NCBI GenBank assembly: GCA_029204225.1
Contig: CM055113.1
Location: forward strand, 9,944,364 to 10,008,363
Direction of reading: 5' to 3'
DNA from: Diphasiastrum complanatum
Taxonomy: Eukaryota > Streptophyta > Lycopodiopsida > Lycopodiales > Lycopodiaceae
Length of the DNA stretch: 64,000 nt
In this document: positions 10,149 through 21,571 of the stretch, piece after piece
Layout of the letters: every line of letters starts with the position of its first letter
How positions within the stretch are numbered: the stretch's first letter is position 1
The notes under the pieces: generated by a model
Told to the model about the DNA's origin: nothing
Seen by the model: only the letters and a program-made list of their open reading frames with translations
Databases searched by the model: none
Made by a program: the position numbers and the translations under genes

Positions 10149-10553
10149 GTTAGTTATGTCACGTCATACTGGACGTGACTTGAAAGTAACTAATATCCTT
10201 GTGAGGCCCAAAACACAGTAAATGGAGCAGTACAAGGTTTGAGACAATGCATGCATGTGTAGAGTTATCAATAGCAATTCTATGAATAGAGGATCCATGC
10301 ATAGAGACTCTATTCTAGATGAATCTATGTATAAGAGAGTTAGGACCTTGCATGTCTATGTGCACAGGTGGTTCTAGGCTCTATATAAGGAGGCCAAACT
10401 CGCGCTACTACTCACATTTGTGGTTTATTCATTGCCAGGCTCTCTGTCTACTTTCATGCTTCTTGTTCCTTGGCTTGGAGGTGAAGCTTCTAGAGTTGAT
10501 TGGTTGCTTTTACTTGGTTGGGTGGTTTCTCCATAGTGTGTTTTCCCTTATAG
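10149..10553 (+). repeat. LTR-like segment of a short retroelement
   Basis: This stretch ends just before a tRNA-Met primer site and holds a TATA-box-like CTATATAAGG (10381-10390), suggesting U3/R. The left start at TGTTAG is a guess. The right end reads CCCTTATAG, not the usual CA, but the same end recurs in the inverted copy at 11440-11460. Confidence 0.45.
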
Positions 10554-10565
10554 TGGTATCAGAGC
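10554..10565 (+). other. Primer-binding site, left arm of palindrome
   Basis: TGGTATCAGAGC matches the initiator tRNA-Met complement and follows the CTTATAG LTR end. Confidence 0.85.
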
Positions 10566-11439
10566 AAGGCTTACAAAGATCGGAAAACTTGGATAGTGGT
10601 GCTTTTCATTGGAATTTTGGTGGAGATGGTGGAATAAGTGTGCAAGTTGGTGGATCTTCCCAATTCCAATTTGCATGTTGCTAAGATCCTTGTCTCTCTT
10701 AATTTTTTTTGTGGTTTATGGAGAACTGTACTAGGAAGCCAATTTGTGTTGTTTTTTTGGAGCTTTTTGTTGTGTAACTCAAAACTTGTGTAGATCTGAA
10801 TTTTCCAGCAAGTGTACTTTCATATTAGTGATGAAATTAATGATGCATGTCAAAAAAAAACCATCCAACTTTATGAAGAAACAAGCAAAAGCCATGATTT
10901 TTAGCTCTCTTTTTTTTCGATTTTTTTTTTCATTATAAAGTGTAAATTCGTGACACATCTCTTTCTCTAATATATGTTAATTAATTTACAAAATTATATC
11001 CATCTAATTGATCTGATCTTGTTGGTTATTGGTTCTTACTATCTATTTTGTGTCAAAAAAAACATAAAAAAACTAAGCAATTTTGACCAAAACATAGTCT
11101 AGAATCAATAATCATGGAAAGATGGTTTTTTTTGGCATGCATTGTTAATTTCATCACTAATATGAAAGTACACTTGCTGGCAAATTCAGATCTACACAGA
11201 TTTTGAGTTACACAACAAAAAGCTCCAAAAAAATAACAAAATTGGCATCCTAGTACAATTTTCCATAAACCACAAAAAAATTAAGTGAGACATGGATCTT
11301 AGCAGCATGCAAATTGAAATTGGGAAGATCCACCAACTTGCAGACTTGATCCACCACCTGGATGAGAATACTAATTGATCTCCACCAAAATTGTAATGAA
11401 AAGCACCACTCTCCAAGTTTTCTGATCTTTGTAAGCCTT

Positions 11440-11451
11440 GCTCTGATACCA
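11440..11451 (-). other. Primer-binding site, right arm of palindrome
   Basis: GCTCTGATACCA on the plus strand is the same primer site on the minus strand, followed by CTATAAGGG as in the left arm. Confidence 0.85.
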
Positions 11452-11818
11452 CTATAAGGGAAAGCTCCTGAAGATCCTGCTTACAAGACAAACACAATGG
11501 AAAACACACTATGGAGAAACCTCCCAACCAAGTAGAAACAACCAATCAACTCTAGAAGCTTCACTCCCAAGCCAAGGAACAATCAAATAGTGGTGAAACT
11601 TTTCACTAAATGAATCATCCCAAGAGCTCCTCTTTCTATGGCTAAAAAAATTCCTTTATGAAATTGACAATTGTCTTATAGCAAAATATATTCAATAGTC
11701 TCCTTTTGCTTTAACGCTTTGGCTTAGAACTATTTTGACAATGGCAAAAGAGGATGTGTATACACACACAAAAAAAACATAATTTTCCAATCAAGAAGTT
11801 AAGCTTAGTACCTATGTT

Positions 11819-12029
11819 ATGAGTAGTTTAGACTTGAGAGCATCAAATGCTTTTTGTCTAGCTTCAGCTTCTATCCATACATTTTCAATATATGAGTAAG
11901 TTGTGATGCCAACACTACATAATTTACAATGAATCTATGATAGTAACCAACATGTCCCAAAAATCCTTGAAGTTTTCAGAATTTGTTGGCTTTTTTTAAA
12001 TCTAATATAATCTTCACTTTGTTTGATTG
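11819..12029 (-). pseudogene. Ty3/gypsy reverse transcriptase C-terminal relic
   Basis: Minus-strand translation gives KKPTNS, then with a frame slip LQGFLGHVGYYHRFI, NYVVLASQLTHILK and a decayed DALK-like end. This is the gypsy RT thumb/connection region (the GYY.RFI motif), normally followed by RNase H. At least four stops are present, so it is a fossil. No LTR could be linked to it with confidence. Confidence 0.7.
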
Positions 12030-13146
12030 ACCTCAGTACGTGTCTTAGATTTTTAGTATCTGAGTCAAATATAATCATCCAACGTGTAACAAAGTGGAAG
12101 TAATCCAAATTTATATAGTGCTACTCAACTATTTCAAATGATCAAGCGTTGAGATATATGCACTTAAATCATTTATAAAGATTTGTATACATATGTTCAA
12201 AGAAAACACTAAAATATTATGATCATCATTTATTGAAATCTAACATGAGCATTGTATACTCAAAAAACATTATGATGTATGCATATGTTCTCCAATCAAT
12301 AGTAGAGACTATTTTTTGAAAAAAATTCTTTGATTGTATCTATTAAAAAGGCAATATCTTTTATAAGTCACCATTTTATCCAAGATAGAATCAATAAACA
12401 ACAAAGGATGATGATACTTCCTTGTTACTACATTAAGTTGACAGTCTCCAAATTTTTCATGTCTCTTTCTTTAGATCCACCACTATTGGCTAGTCATTAC
12501 TCAATATTGGATAAATAAACTAGATTCTAAATATTTTTCAAGTTTAGTCTTGAATAACAAAGAATAATGTGAGTTCACTCACTATCTATCAAAAAAGTGA
12601 GTTTTGAGGACTTTGAATAAATGTACCATGACCTACATGCATGAGAGGTTGCACACTACCCAAATCTATCTTGATCAATTCGGATTTTCGTGAGCTTTTA
12701 AACAAGATTTGGATCTAGGCAAGAGCTCTTGTACACAAAAAGTAATCATCAATTAAAGACAAGCCATTTCAATGCACATTCATGGAAAAGCTAAGTGCTG
12801 CTCAAGACTTTAGAGAGAGAAAAACATCCTACTCTTGGGTAGAGAGACAAAAGCCAAGAGCCCTCGGGTAGAGAGAGAATACAACAAGAGAATTTGCATC
12901 AAAACAATTTTATCTCTCAAAAGTGTTTTGTACACATGAGCTATCATCATATATAGTGGTAGCTTGAGTTCCTACACTAATTTGCAGGTGGAGAGCCTTG
13001 AAATATGATTGGGCCACTCTTTTTGAACCTCTAAATGTGAGTTGACCCTATAGACCAATGAAATGAGGGTGGTAGATTGAGGTCCACCACTTTCACTTTT
13101 GCATCTCATGGCCATATTTTGTTAAGGACATGGAATAGTCCTATTA
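12030..13146. other. AT-rich spacer, no gene seen
   Basis: No recognisable domain or long frame. It may include further decayed parts of the minus-strand gypsy element. A GGGTAGAGAGA motif repeats near 12840-12870. Confidence 0.5.
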
Positions 13147-13317
13147 TGGTAGACCGGGACACTTGCCCTCAACTTCTTCCTTTCAACTATTTTGAAGAAG
13201 TTAAACTGTTTTAAAGACACCTTCACATTTTGAAGGGCACCTTCGCATTTTTAAGAGCACTGTCGGCTTTTTCGCAAAATCCTAAAAAGAGAAAAAACTA
13301 TTGAAGGTCGTCTATGT
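13147..13317 (+). repeat. Cop3 5' LTR fragment joined to RT by deletion
   Basis: These 170 bases (ACTTGCCCTCAACTTC to GGTCGTCTATGTAA) match the inside of the Cop3 LTR near 18790-18930 and, inverted, 22620-22790. At 13318 the sequence switches directly to RT coding sequence. The rest of the 5' LTR, gag, protease and integrase are missing. Confidence 0.75.
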
Positions 13318-13955
13318 AACTCTTCGTCTCCATCATCCAACGAGGCTAGAGAGACAGTATTTCTCAACGGCAACATCGAGGAAGAGCTGTATACCTTCCA
13401 ACTGGAAGGATTTGAAGTCAAAGGCCAAGAGCACAAAGTGTGCAAGTTGCAAAAGCAATCTACGGTCTAAAACAGGCCGCAAGAGCATGGGTCAATAGAA
13501 TCAACTCTTATCTCATTCAATTAGGTTTTGCAAACAATTCAGCTGACTGTAATGTTTATTCGAAGCATATAAGCACCAATTTAGTTCACATAGCTCTTTA
13601 CGTAATTGATGCGTTTATCTTGTATAACGACACTTCTCTTCTGTACACTACTAAAAGTAATATGTCAAAGGAATTTGACATGACTGATTTAGGAGCTGTC
13701 CATTCTTTGCTAGGAATTCACATTACCAGAAATAGACTTCAGAAGAAGATTTATCTAAGACAGCAGACATATCTAAAAGGCATTTTAGAAAAATTTCATA
13801 TGTCTGATTGCAAACCAAATGATACTCCAATGGATCCAAGTATAATATTGACTAAACCTACTTGTGTTGATTCTGATAGTGAAGTACTCGACATAGCGAA
13901 GTACCCTTATTATTCACTTGTAGTGATCTTTGATGTTTGCAATGTTGTGTACTAG
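13318..13955 (+). pseudogene. Cop3 reverse transcriptase (5' part missing)
   Basis: The text begins ETVFLNGNIEEELY in one frame, shifts near 13440, and reads KAIYGLKQAARAW, NSADCNVYSKH and, in place of the YVDD active site, YVID at about 13600. Loss of the first catalytic Asp of that box would inactivate polymerisation. DLGAVHSLLGIHI and CKPNDTPMDP follow. The frame closes at 13953. Sequence style differs from Cop1 and Cop2, so this is another copia lineage. Confidence 0.85.
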
Positions 13956-14602
13956 ACCAGATTTAGCATACATTGTTAGCACGTGAAGTCAATTCATATC
14001 TAATCATAGGATCTCTCAGTGGAAAGCATTGAAGAGAGTGATGAAATATATTCAGAAAAGTTTAGATCAGATTTTATGTTATGATGGAAATGCTATCGAC
14101 CCACTCGTCCTGCGAGGCTACTCTGACTCAAATTGGGGAGGAACAGTCTCTACCAGAAAATCTACCTCCGGGTTCTGTTTCTATTTGGTAGGGGGACCAA
14201 TTTTGTGGAACTCAAGGAAGCAGAAATCACTTGCGCTTTCTTTGACCGAGGCAGAGTACATCGTAGCATGTGCTTTAAAAGAAGCTGTATGGATCAGATT
14301 ATTACTTCACGATTTACATCACACTCAATTCAATGCTACCGCCATTCTATGTGACAACTTGAGCTGTATTTCACTGTCAATGAATCCCAGATTTCATGGC
14401 AAATCCAAGCACATAGAAATTCAGTATCATTTCATTCGAGAGAAAGTTTTCTCAAGGCAAGTGATCCTTCAATACTGCTCCACAACAGAAATGGTCGCAG
14501 ACATCTTCACCAAAGTACTTCCCAAGATCAAGCATCAGAAGTTTTTCAACATGCTGAACCTGACAAAGATACCAAGGCACCAATCCTGACCTTAAGGGGG
14601 AC
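13956..14602 (+). pseudogene. Cop3 RNase H and polypurine tract
   Basis: After about 75 bases with stops, the frame from 14029 to 14589 is open for 186 codons. It holds GYSDSNWGG, STRKSTSGF, SLTEAEY, LCDNLS, HGKSKHIEI and MVADIFTKVLP, so all catalytic acidic residues of RNase H are present. The stop at 14587 is followed by the polypurine tract CTTAAGGGGGAC. This domain alone is intact, joined to a dead RT. Confidence 0.85.
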
Positions 14603-14989
14603 TGTTGGAAATTAAGTCCACAGTTGTCTCCTTGGTGAATGACTATTTCTATTTCAAGATTTTTCCTGCACATTTATTGATCGTTGATCTAGTGTCAGGT
14701 GAAACCAACTTTTGTTCTACGTCTGCTCATCTGATACCTGCACGAATCACAATTCAAACAACCAAACTATTTGAAGAACGACTACAATATTCTTTCGGCT
14801 AATCTCCAGCAAAGGGTAACCAATCCTATCATATTTCAAGTTCAGATGTTAAGTTCAATAATTTGAAGATCATTGAAGACTTGGCCATCTTCAAGAACTT
14901 CCACAAACTAGCATTTATAAGAACTCTATAGAAATACACTAAGTGTCGCAACAATCTGCAAAAATGAAGTATGTTTTTAACTGCGTCAG
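14603..14989 (+). repeat. Cop3 3' LTR, left part (cut by N1)
   Basis: It begins TGTTGGAAATTAAG right after the polypurine tract and matches the inverted copy ending at 23437 base for base over long runs. It stops at the N1 target site GTCAG (14985-14989) and resumes after ATCGG at 18634-18638. Confidence 0.85.
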
Positions 14990-16561
14990 TATTGAAATTT
15001 CTCTTAAATTCAACTGGTAATGAGGATCTGTTCATTACCTTCTCGCAGAATTGTTGGCAAAACAATCTACATTTTTGCTCACAATTTCTGACAGCCGAAA
15101 ATGCGAAAAGTGCGACACTACATTTTTACACACAATGTATGACAGACAAACAAGTCGACAATGCGACTCTGCATTTTTGCATGCAATTCCTGACAGGCGA
15201 AAAATGCAACATTGCATTTTTACATGCAATTCCTGACAGGCGACAAAAGCAAAAAATGTGACACTACATTTTTACATGCAATTCCTGACAGGCGACAAAA
15301 GCAAAAAATGTGACACTGCATTTTTACATGCAATTCCTGACAGGCGACAAAAGCCAAAATGCGACACTGCATTTTTTACATGCAATTCTTGACAAGCGAC
15401 AAAAGCAAAAAATACGACACTGCATTTTTACATGAGATTCCACACAGGCGACAGTCTGTAGATTTACAAGGGATCCCAAGTACAAACCATTACATCTTCA
15501 CGCTCCAATAAGAAACTGGTCTATTGATTAGTTTAGCAACTGTTAACTATCTTGTAATTGTAAAGTTAAGATAGCACAAGATCTTTCAGCTACTATATAA
15601 GTAAATGAGCGATTAAAGGAATAAAATATAGGTGGACTTGCTCATCGTTCACGTTCTTCCTGCAACAGGCAATAACAGTTGACATTTCTATGTCAGTGAT
15701 TCATGTAGTATTACTGCTGTGATGTTTCCACCTTCCATCACTTATTGTTTTGCAGTATTCTACAATGTGGCACACTGTTATGGATTCAGGATTTTTTTGT
15801 TTTTTGTAGTAGTTTACAGTAGCTGGTGTTTCTATGTCAGTGATGCACACAACAATATTGCAGCTGTGTACAAATGTATTGTCCATCCAATTATTTGATG
15901 TACATAATTTATTGTGTCATTCATTTCTTTTATTGCAAGAATGTTATTGTTTCTGTCTTGTTTCAGCTCAGTGCATGGTGATCTATGACACCTCAGTCAC
16001 TTGCTTAATCTCTTACCTTTGTGACTATTAAGTAGCTCGCTTTTTGGGTGATTGTGTCCACTTATCACAAGTAGTTATAGCCACCGTTAGAATGATTCAT
16101 GTGCGAGCAAAGACATTCTTAAACACACAATGTACATGACCCATTTACTACAATGAAATGCTCCCTCACACCAATGACTCACATAGTTTATGATTCGTAA
16201 CATGTAAGATAGACATTGTAGATGCTTTCACGCATTGATTCTTCCTTTCAGATAGATTGTCAGTAATAGGTTCATAACCTTTACAGATCGTGATTAGCTT
16301 TTTGAAGCACGCAGTTATGTTCGCTATTGTTTTGTGCTCCCCTGCATTATTGACTTGTATATTTTGTCATACTTAATTTGATTACAACTGCAATGCTTTT
16401 CCATGTTATGTCTGGTCATCTGATTGTTTGTCTGGTTGTCTGTTCATAGCTTCCACTACTCTAAAATTATTATATTCTTGTGTTCGCCTACTAAGTCACC
16501 AGTAGTGCACGCATTGAGAGAATTGAACGGACTGATCCTTCTTCCTTCAATTTTTCCGACA
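14990..16561 (+). repeat. N1 5' LTR (1572 bp)
   Basis: It starts TATTGAAATTTC (ancestral TGTTGGAATTTTTC with two G-to-A changes) and ends TTCCGACA. It matches 17158-18633 throughout, but has eight tandem units against six in the partner, which explains most of the length difference. Confidence 0.85.
15071..15454 (+). repeat. N1 5' LTR tandem array, 8 units
   Basis: Each unit of about 43-53 bases starts ATTTTTACATGCAATTCC and ends GCGACACTGC. Length varies mainly by a GACAAAAGCAAA insert after GGC. The first and last units are most diverged. Confidence 0.85.
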
Positions 16562-16573
16562 GGGTATCAGAGC
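16562..16573 (+). other. N1 primer-binding site
   Basis: GGGTATCAGAGC, one mismatch from the tRNA-Met complement, directly follows the LTR end CCGACA. Confidence 0.75.
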
Positions 16574-17157
16574 AGGTTATGTACCTGACATGCTATCTTG
16601 AATCTACTCTGTGAAATAGATTTGTCATTTGTTACATTTGGAATTTTTGGTCACCATTTCAGATCTTTCAAGATCTAATAATCGACTTGAAATACATTCA
16701 CAGGATGTGTGAAAAGATTTTATGTTTTGAGACATTATCTTAAGCTGTCAATATCAATTTTTTTTTCTATTGTCCAAGATTCTTTGCAAGCGACGACAAG
16801 CAAAGAGGTTACACTCCTCAAAAAGGGGTTTCGTTCCCATAAAGATCAGAATCAAAGAGTTTTTATTCTTCAATTACATCTTTGATATGACAAGACTAGT
16901 TCTTGAAGACCTTTCGATCATGGAGGTTGCATTCCTCAACATTCGGTTTCATTCCCATAAAGATAAAAAAGGAAGAGGTTACAAAACCCGTGGAGCAGCA
17001 AAAAGGATTCTTTGTCGAGATTGTTTAATGTTGAAACTCTACACTCCCGAATCAATCCCAAGGGGGAGTGATGAAAGAAAACTATATTTTTTAGCATACA
17101 GTTTGTCAATACAAATTTTCTATCTTTTCTACAGTATAGATCCACATTAATGAGGAG
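16574..17157 (+). other. N1 internal region
   Basis: There is no conserved coding domain. Two related stretches of about 60 bases, at 16803-16860 and 16921-16975 (both GAGGTT.CA.TCCTCAA and TTCCCATAAAGAT), form an imperfect tandem repeat. A short open frame (16770-17150) has no copia features and is broken up by this repeat logic. AGGGGGAGTGATG at 17070 resembles a polypurine tract left of the true one. Confidence 0.65.
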
Positions 17158-18633
17158 TGTTGGAATTTTTCTTAAATTCAGCTGGTAATGAGGACCTGTT
17201 CATTACCTTCCCACAAAATTGTTGGCAAAACAATCTGCATTTTTGCTCACAATTTCTGACAGCCAAAAAATGCAAAAAATGTGACACTGCATTTTTACAC
17301 ACAATTTATGACAGGCGAAAAAGCCGACAATGCCACATTGTATTTTTACGTGCAATTCCTGACAGGCGAAAAATGCGATACTGCATTTTTACATGCAATT
17401 CCTGACAGGCAAAATATGCGACACTACATTTTTACATGCAATTCTTGACAAGCGACAAAAGCAAAAAATGCAACATTGCATTTTTACACGGGATTCCACA
17501 CAGGCGACAGTCTGCAAATTTACAAAGGATCCCAAGTATAGACCATTACGTCTTCACGCTCCAATAATAAATCGTCTATTGATTAGTTTAGTAGCTGTTA
17601 GCTTTCTTGTAATTGTAAAGTTAAGATAGCACAAGATCTTCCAACTGCTATGTAAGTAAATGAGCGATTAAAGAAAAAATATAGGCGAACCTGCTCAGCA
17701 TTCACATTCTTCTTGTAGCAGGCAATAGCAGCTAACATTTCTATGTCAGTGATTCATGTAGTATTACTATTGTGATGTTTTCGCCTTTCATCACTTATTG
17801 TTTTGCAATATTCTACAATGTGGCACACTGCTACGGATTCACGTTTTTCTTTTGTAGTAGTTTATAGTAGCTGGCGTTTCCATGTCAGTGATTCACACAA
17901 TGATATTGCAGTTGTGTACAAATGTATTGTCCATCCAATTATTTGATGTACATAATTTATTGTGCCATTCATTTTTGTTATTGCAAGAATGCTATTGTTT
18001 CTGTCTTGTTTCAGCTCAGTGCATGGCGATCTATGATACCTCAGTCACTTGTTTAATCTCTTACATTTATGACAGTTAAGTAGCTCTCTTTCTAAGTGAT
18101 TGTGTCCACTGATCACAAGTAGTTATAGCCACCGTTAGAACGATTCATGTGCGAGCAACGACATTTTTAAATACACAATGTACATGACCCATTCACTACA
18201 ATGAAATGCTCCCTCACACCAATGACTCACACAGTTCATGATTCGTAACATGTGAGACAGACATTGTAGATGCTTTTACGCATTGATTCTTCCTTTTAGA
18301 CAGATTATCAGTAATAGGTTCATAACCTTTACAAATCGTGATTAGCTTTGTGAAGCACGCGGTTACGTCACCTCTCACCTGCATTATTGACTTGTATATT
18401 TCATTATACTTAATCTGATTACAACTTTGTTTGGTTCTGCGTTCAGATTTGTGTCAATACTACAATGCTTTTCCATGTTTTGTCTGGTCATCTGATTGTT
18501 TGTCTGGTTGTCTACTCATAGCTTCCGCTACTCTAAAATTATTATGTTCTTGTGTTCACCTACTAAATCACCAGTAGTGCACACACCGAGAGAATTGAAT
18601 TGACTGATCTTTCCTCCTTCAATTTCTCCGACA
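17158..18633 (+). repeat. N1 3' LTR (1476 bp)
   Basis: It starts TGTTGGAATTTTTC and ends TCTCCGACA. A six-unit tandem array lies at 17239-17510. Differences from the 5' LTR are mainly transitions, so the insertion is not recent. Confidence 0.85.
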
Positions 18634-18638
18634 ATCGG

Positions 18639-19490
18639 CTTTTTTTGAAATGTGACAGTGTCGGCTTTTTTCGAAATGCGACATTTCAGCATAGTTCAAC
18701 AATTCAACTATTTTTTAACAATGTCGTCTTTTTTGCATTTCTCCGAAATGCGACAATGTCGGCTTTTTTGCACTTTTTTGAAAAATGCGACACTTGCCTT
18801 CAACTTCTTCCTCTCAACTATTTTGAAGAAGTTAAACTGTTTTAAGACACCTTCGCATCTTTAAGGACATTGTCGGCTTTTTTGCGAAATCTCGAAGAGA
18901 GAGAAAACTCCCGAAGGTCGTCTATTTAATGAGGAACATTTCAGGCACTTTTCAGAATTTGTGAAGTCGTAGAAAGCCACTTCACGTAAAATGCGAAGTG
19001 AGAGATTTGCAGCGTCCTCGTCCGCGTCAACATTCCCTGATTCGTTGACAGTATATACCTTGTGCAGTTCTCACACAAGTCAAATACTTCCAAGTACAAC
19101 GACTTATCTATTTAGGTGACAAATATTTACTGTAATTAATACATGGATGAATTCTATAAATGGATCATCCAAGCACACGCTACGTGATTTTCTATCCATG
19201 AGACGAATGATTTTGAGCCTCCCAGTTACGTCGTCATTTGGTTGTAACTGCTATTTTGTTGTGCTTCAGTGTAATATAGGGACAACTCGTTTTTCTATTT
19301 GTGTAGTTGTGATTTGAATGCACTTCATTGTTGTTTGATAACATTTGTTCACTCACTCTGATCAGAACATGGACGTCTACGACTCCTCAGTTTCTAATCA
19401 GACGATGGTTGTCTTTGACGCCTGAGGAACTTGTGCTATCACACTGGTCTTTCAATCTATTTTAGAACTAAACTTCTGACTCAATCCATT
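18639..19490 (+). repeat. Cop3 3' LTR, right part (end uncertain)
   Basis: This continues the LTR cut at 14989. It repeats GTGTCGGCTTTTTT / GAAATGCGACA motifs between 18639 and 18800, then carries a part shared with 13147-13317 and, inverted, 22366-22990, as far as CACACGCTAC near 19185. Beyond that there is no second copy to compare, so the end is an estimate between 19330 and 19560. Confidence 0.6.
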
Positions 19491-19719
19491 ATCAGTATTA
19501 TCACACACAAACCATTTCTAATCTCTTCGGTGGACTATACTCATTTTTGTTTTTGTGAGTATGAATTAATTTATAAGATCTTGTTGGGCACAAGAACACT
19601 TAAGTTGTGATTACACTTAGCATAAACATTCTATTAGATTGTTTTTGCATCTAGCAGCCCATTTTAGTGGGAGAGTGGTTCCGCAAATATTTATGCTCTC
19701 TTCTCTACTCGCATTCTCT

Positions 19720-20345
19720 CTATCCTCCATCGCCCCCTTCAGATACTCCTACTTGAGATGTTGATGAAGATCCACCTCTTGTTTGAAGCCTATATTTTTC
19801 ATTGATCAAGATCTCTTGAAGATCAATCAAACTTGGCAAAGTCTTTTGAATGGCAAGACTTTGTACAATATTAGTATGAGCATCCAACAATCCATTAAGA
19901 ATAAACAAGCTCTCCTTCCTTAATGCTCTCATCAATTGCAGCTAACTCATCATTCAAAGCCTTCACTCTCAAAACAAAAATATTAGGACTTTCTTCATTC
20001 TTTTGCAAACATTGAAAGATTTACCTTCTTAGAGTCAACACTCTAGAAGTAGACTTGGATTCATAAAGCTTCTTTAAAAAATCCAAGCATCCTTTGATGA
20101 AGTACTCTTACCAGCTTTTTTGAGAAGTTCATTGGTAATATTCATCTTGATCATGTGTAGAGCTCCCTCTTGTCATACCTCATTTGTTCTTGTTGTGTTG
20201 CTGGCCTCTCCTCCAAACCTACAACAAAATCCAAAATATCATTCATCTCAAGAAGTGATTCCATCCTCACTTTCCACAATAAATAGTTGCTTGAGGTAAT
20301 CATTGCCTTCCAACATGTATCCACTTGATGTAGCCATGTTGCAAT
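19720..20345 (-). pseudogene. Copia gag, minus strand (fragment)
   Basis: From 20345 downward the frame reads SNYLLWKVRMESLLEMNDI and then LDFVVGLEERP, a copia gag N-terminus. A gap with stops follows. The frame resumes at 19935 with LLDAHTNIVQSLAIQ and LIDLQEILINEKYR, the capsid end. It stops at a Gly-rich tail near 19720, before any zinc knuckle. The 5' LTR and primer site lie at 20926-21571 in the right order. Protease and pol are absent. Confidence 0.8.
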
Positions 20346-20925
20346 GACCTGATCCTTCACTTTCAACCTGTTCCAATGCACAAAGCACTCTTTTGAAATA
20401 CAACAAATGTTTTTAAAAAGAAATCACAACAATATGGAACCTCTCAATTTTATTCTAGCAGTTAGATCTAGCAAATCAACACATAGAATATAGAAATCTT
20501 GATCAACCTCTGATCTAACCTCAATCTAATGACTCTTGCCACTTCCTAAAATTGAAACACATTCAAATGAAGCTCAATAACCTCACAATCTAGAGATCCA
20601 ATCAAAATTAGGGTTTTGACAAAATCACAAAAAATTGATTATTTCAAATTCTACATGCAATTGCCTAAAACTTGACATGCAATCTTGTAGCCTCAAGTGA
20701 GACCTATCTAATGCATCCAAAATCGGCCATTTCCAGTAAGTATGGTGTGAAATCAGAATTCATCAAGTTCTATAATCTAAAATGAGTTTTGATCTACAAA
20801 GTTTCCAATCTACATATGCAAGAAACTCGATTTTTGGATAGAAATCAATCTAGCATGCTCTAGCATTCATATCTTCACCAAATCATTGATAGATGTACTT
20901 GATCCTTTCACAACCTGAAACACAA

Positions 20926-20937
20926 GCTCTGATACCA
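20926..20937 (-). other. Primer-binding site of the minus-strand copia element
   Basis: GCTCTGATACCA on the plus strand is TGGTATCAGAGC on the minus strand and abuts the LTR beginning at 20938. Confidence 0.85.
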
Positions 20938-21571
20938 TGTGAAGAATTTCAAATCAATTAAGATCCAATTCTATAAAATGATCTTGGGTTGGAAATAGAT
21001 CAAATCTACCAATCTTGCCAATGTGGAAAAATGAACATCTACTTAAGGAAAGAGAAAATCACTAAGAACTTGATCAAACATCAAACATAAGATATGATGA
21101 AGTTGTTGTTCATACAAAAATAATAAGCTACTGTATTTCACACGTGTGGATCCGAAAATAACATTTAATGAGCATTCTACACACAAAATTGCAAGATATC
21201 ACCAATATAGTGCACCAATGGATAGTAGAACCCATAGAGAACCATGTATAAGCATGAATGAGATGAGAAAGAGAATGTCTTCTCTTCCCACGAGTTACAT
21301 CCTTTTATAACAGGTACAAACCTAACTTTGAACTTTGGTTTCCCTCCATAATGAAATACCTAGCATAAATGAGGACTAGATTCTAATTCAAACTTGAATC
21401 TTGAAAACTCTTGTTCTATAGCTTCCCACACTTTTCAAAAGTGTTTATTCAAATCCTTTTAGACCAATATAACTTTGAAAAGTCAAACTCTAAGTCTAAT
21501 ATGAAAATTGGCCTCAATTGCCAAATATACAAATATGACCAAAATAGCAAAACTAGTTGAAATCTTTCACA
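20938..21571 (-). repeat. 5' LTR of the minus-strand copia element
   Basis: It reads TGTGAAGAATTTC at the left and ATCTTTCACA at the right on the plus strand, giving matched TG...CA ends and inverted termini. It is 634 bp. The same TGTGAAA/TTTCACA ends mark the 33557-34384 LTR, so the two minus-strand elements may be related. Confidence 0.65.

Larger units (their letters stand above)
10464..11580. repeat. Head-to-head palindrome of two LTR ends with primer sites
   Basis: The left arm (10464-10865) and right arm (11121-11580) are reverse complements around a spacer of about 255 bases. Each arm carries the end of an LTR, a tRNA-Met primer site (10554-10565 plus strand, 11440-11451 minus strand) and about 300 bases of leader. 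The leaders face each other. The right arm has about 35 extra bases beside the LTR end. No gag or pol is present. It is a different family from the Cop2 palindrome. Confidence 0.85.
14990..18633 (+). mobile_element. N1: non-autonomous LTR retrotransposon with no genes
   Basis: Two direct LTRs (14990-16561 and 17158-18633) flank only 596 bases. A primer site (GGGTATCAGAGC) follows the left LTR and a purine run (ATGAGGAG) precedes the right one. The inside holds no gag or pol motif. The flanking GTCAG and ATCGG derive from one 5-base target GTCGG, which is seen unduplicated in the inverted Cop3 LTR near 23005. The size fits neither small TRIMs nor large LARDs well. It must depend on another element; Cop6 shares TGTTGGA and CCGACA ends. 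Confidence 0.85.

Noticed and set aside
15071-15454. Regular repeats resembling a CRISPR array
   Set aside because: Units are contiguous without unique spacers, lie in a retrotransposon LTR, and the genome is a plant's.
16770-17150. 126-codon frame inside N1
   Set aside because: It spans an imperfect tandem repeat and shows no gag-like feature.
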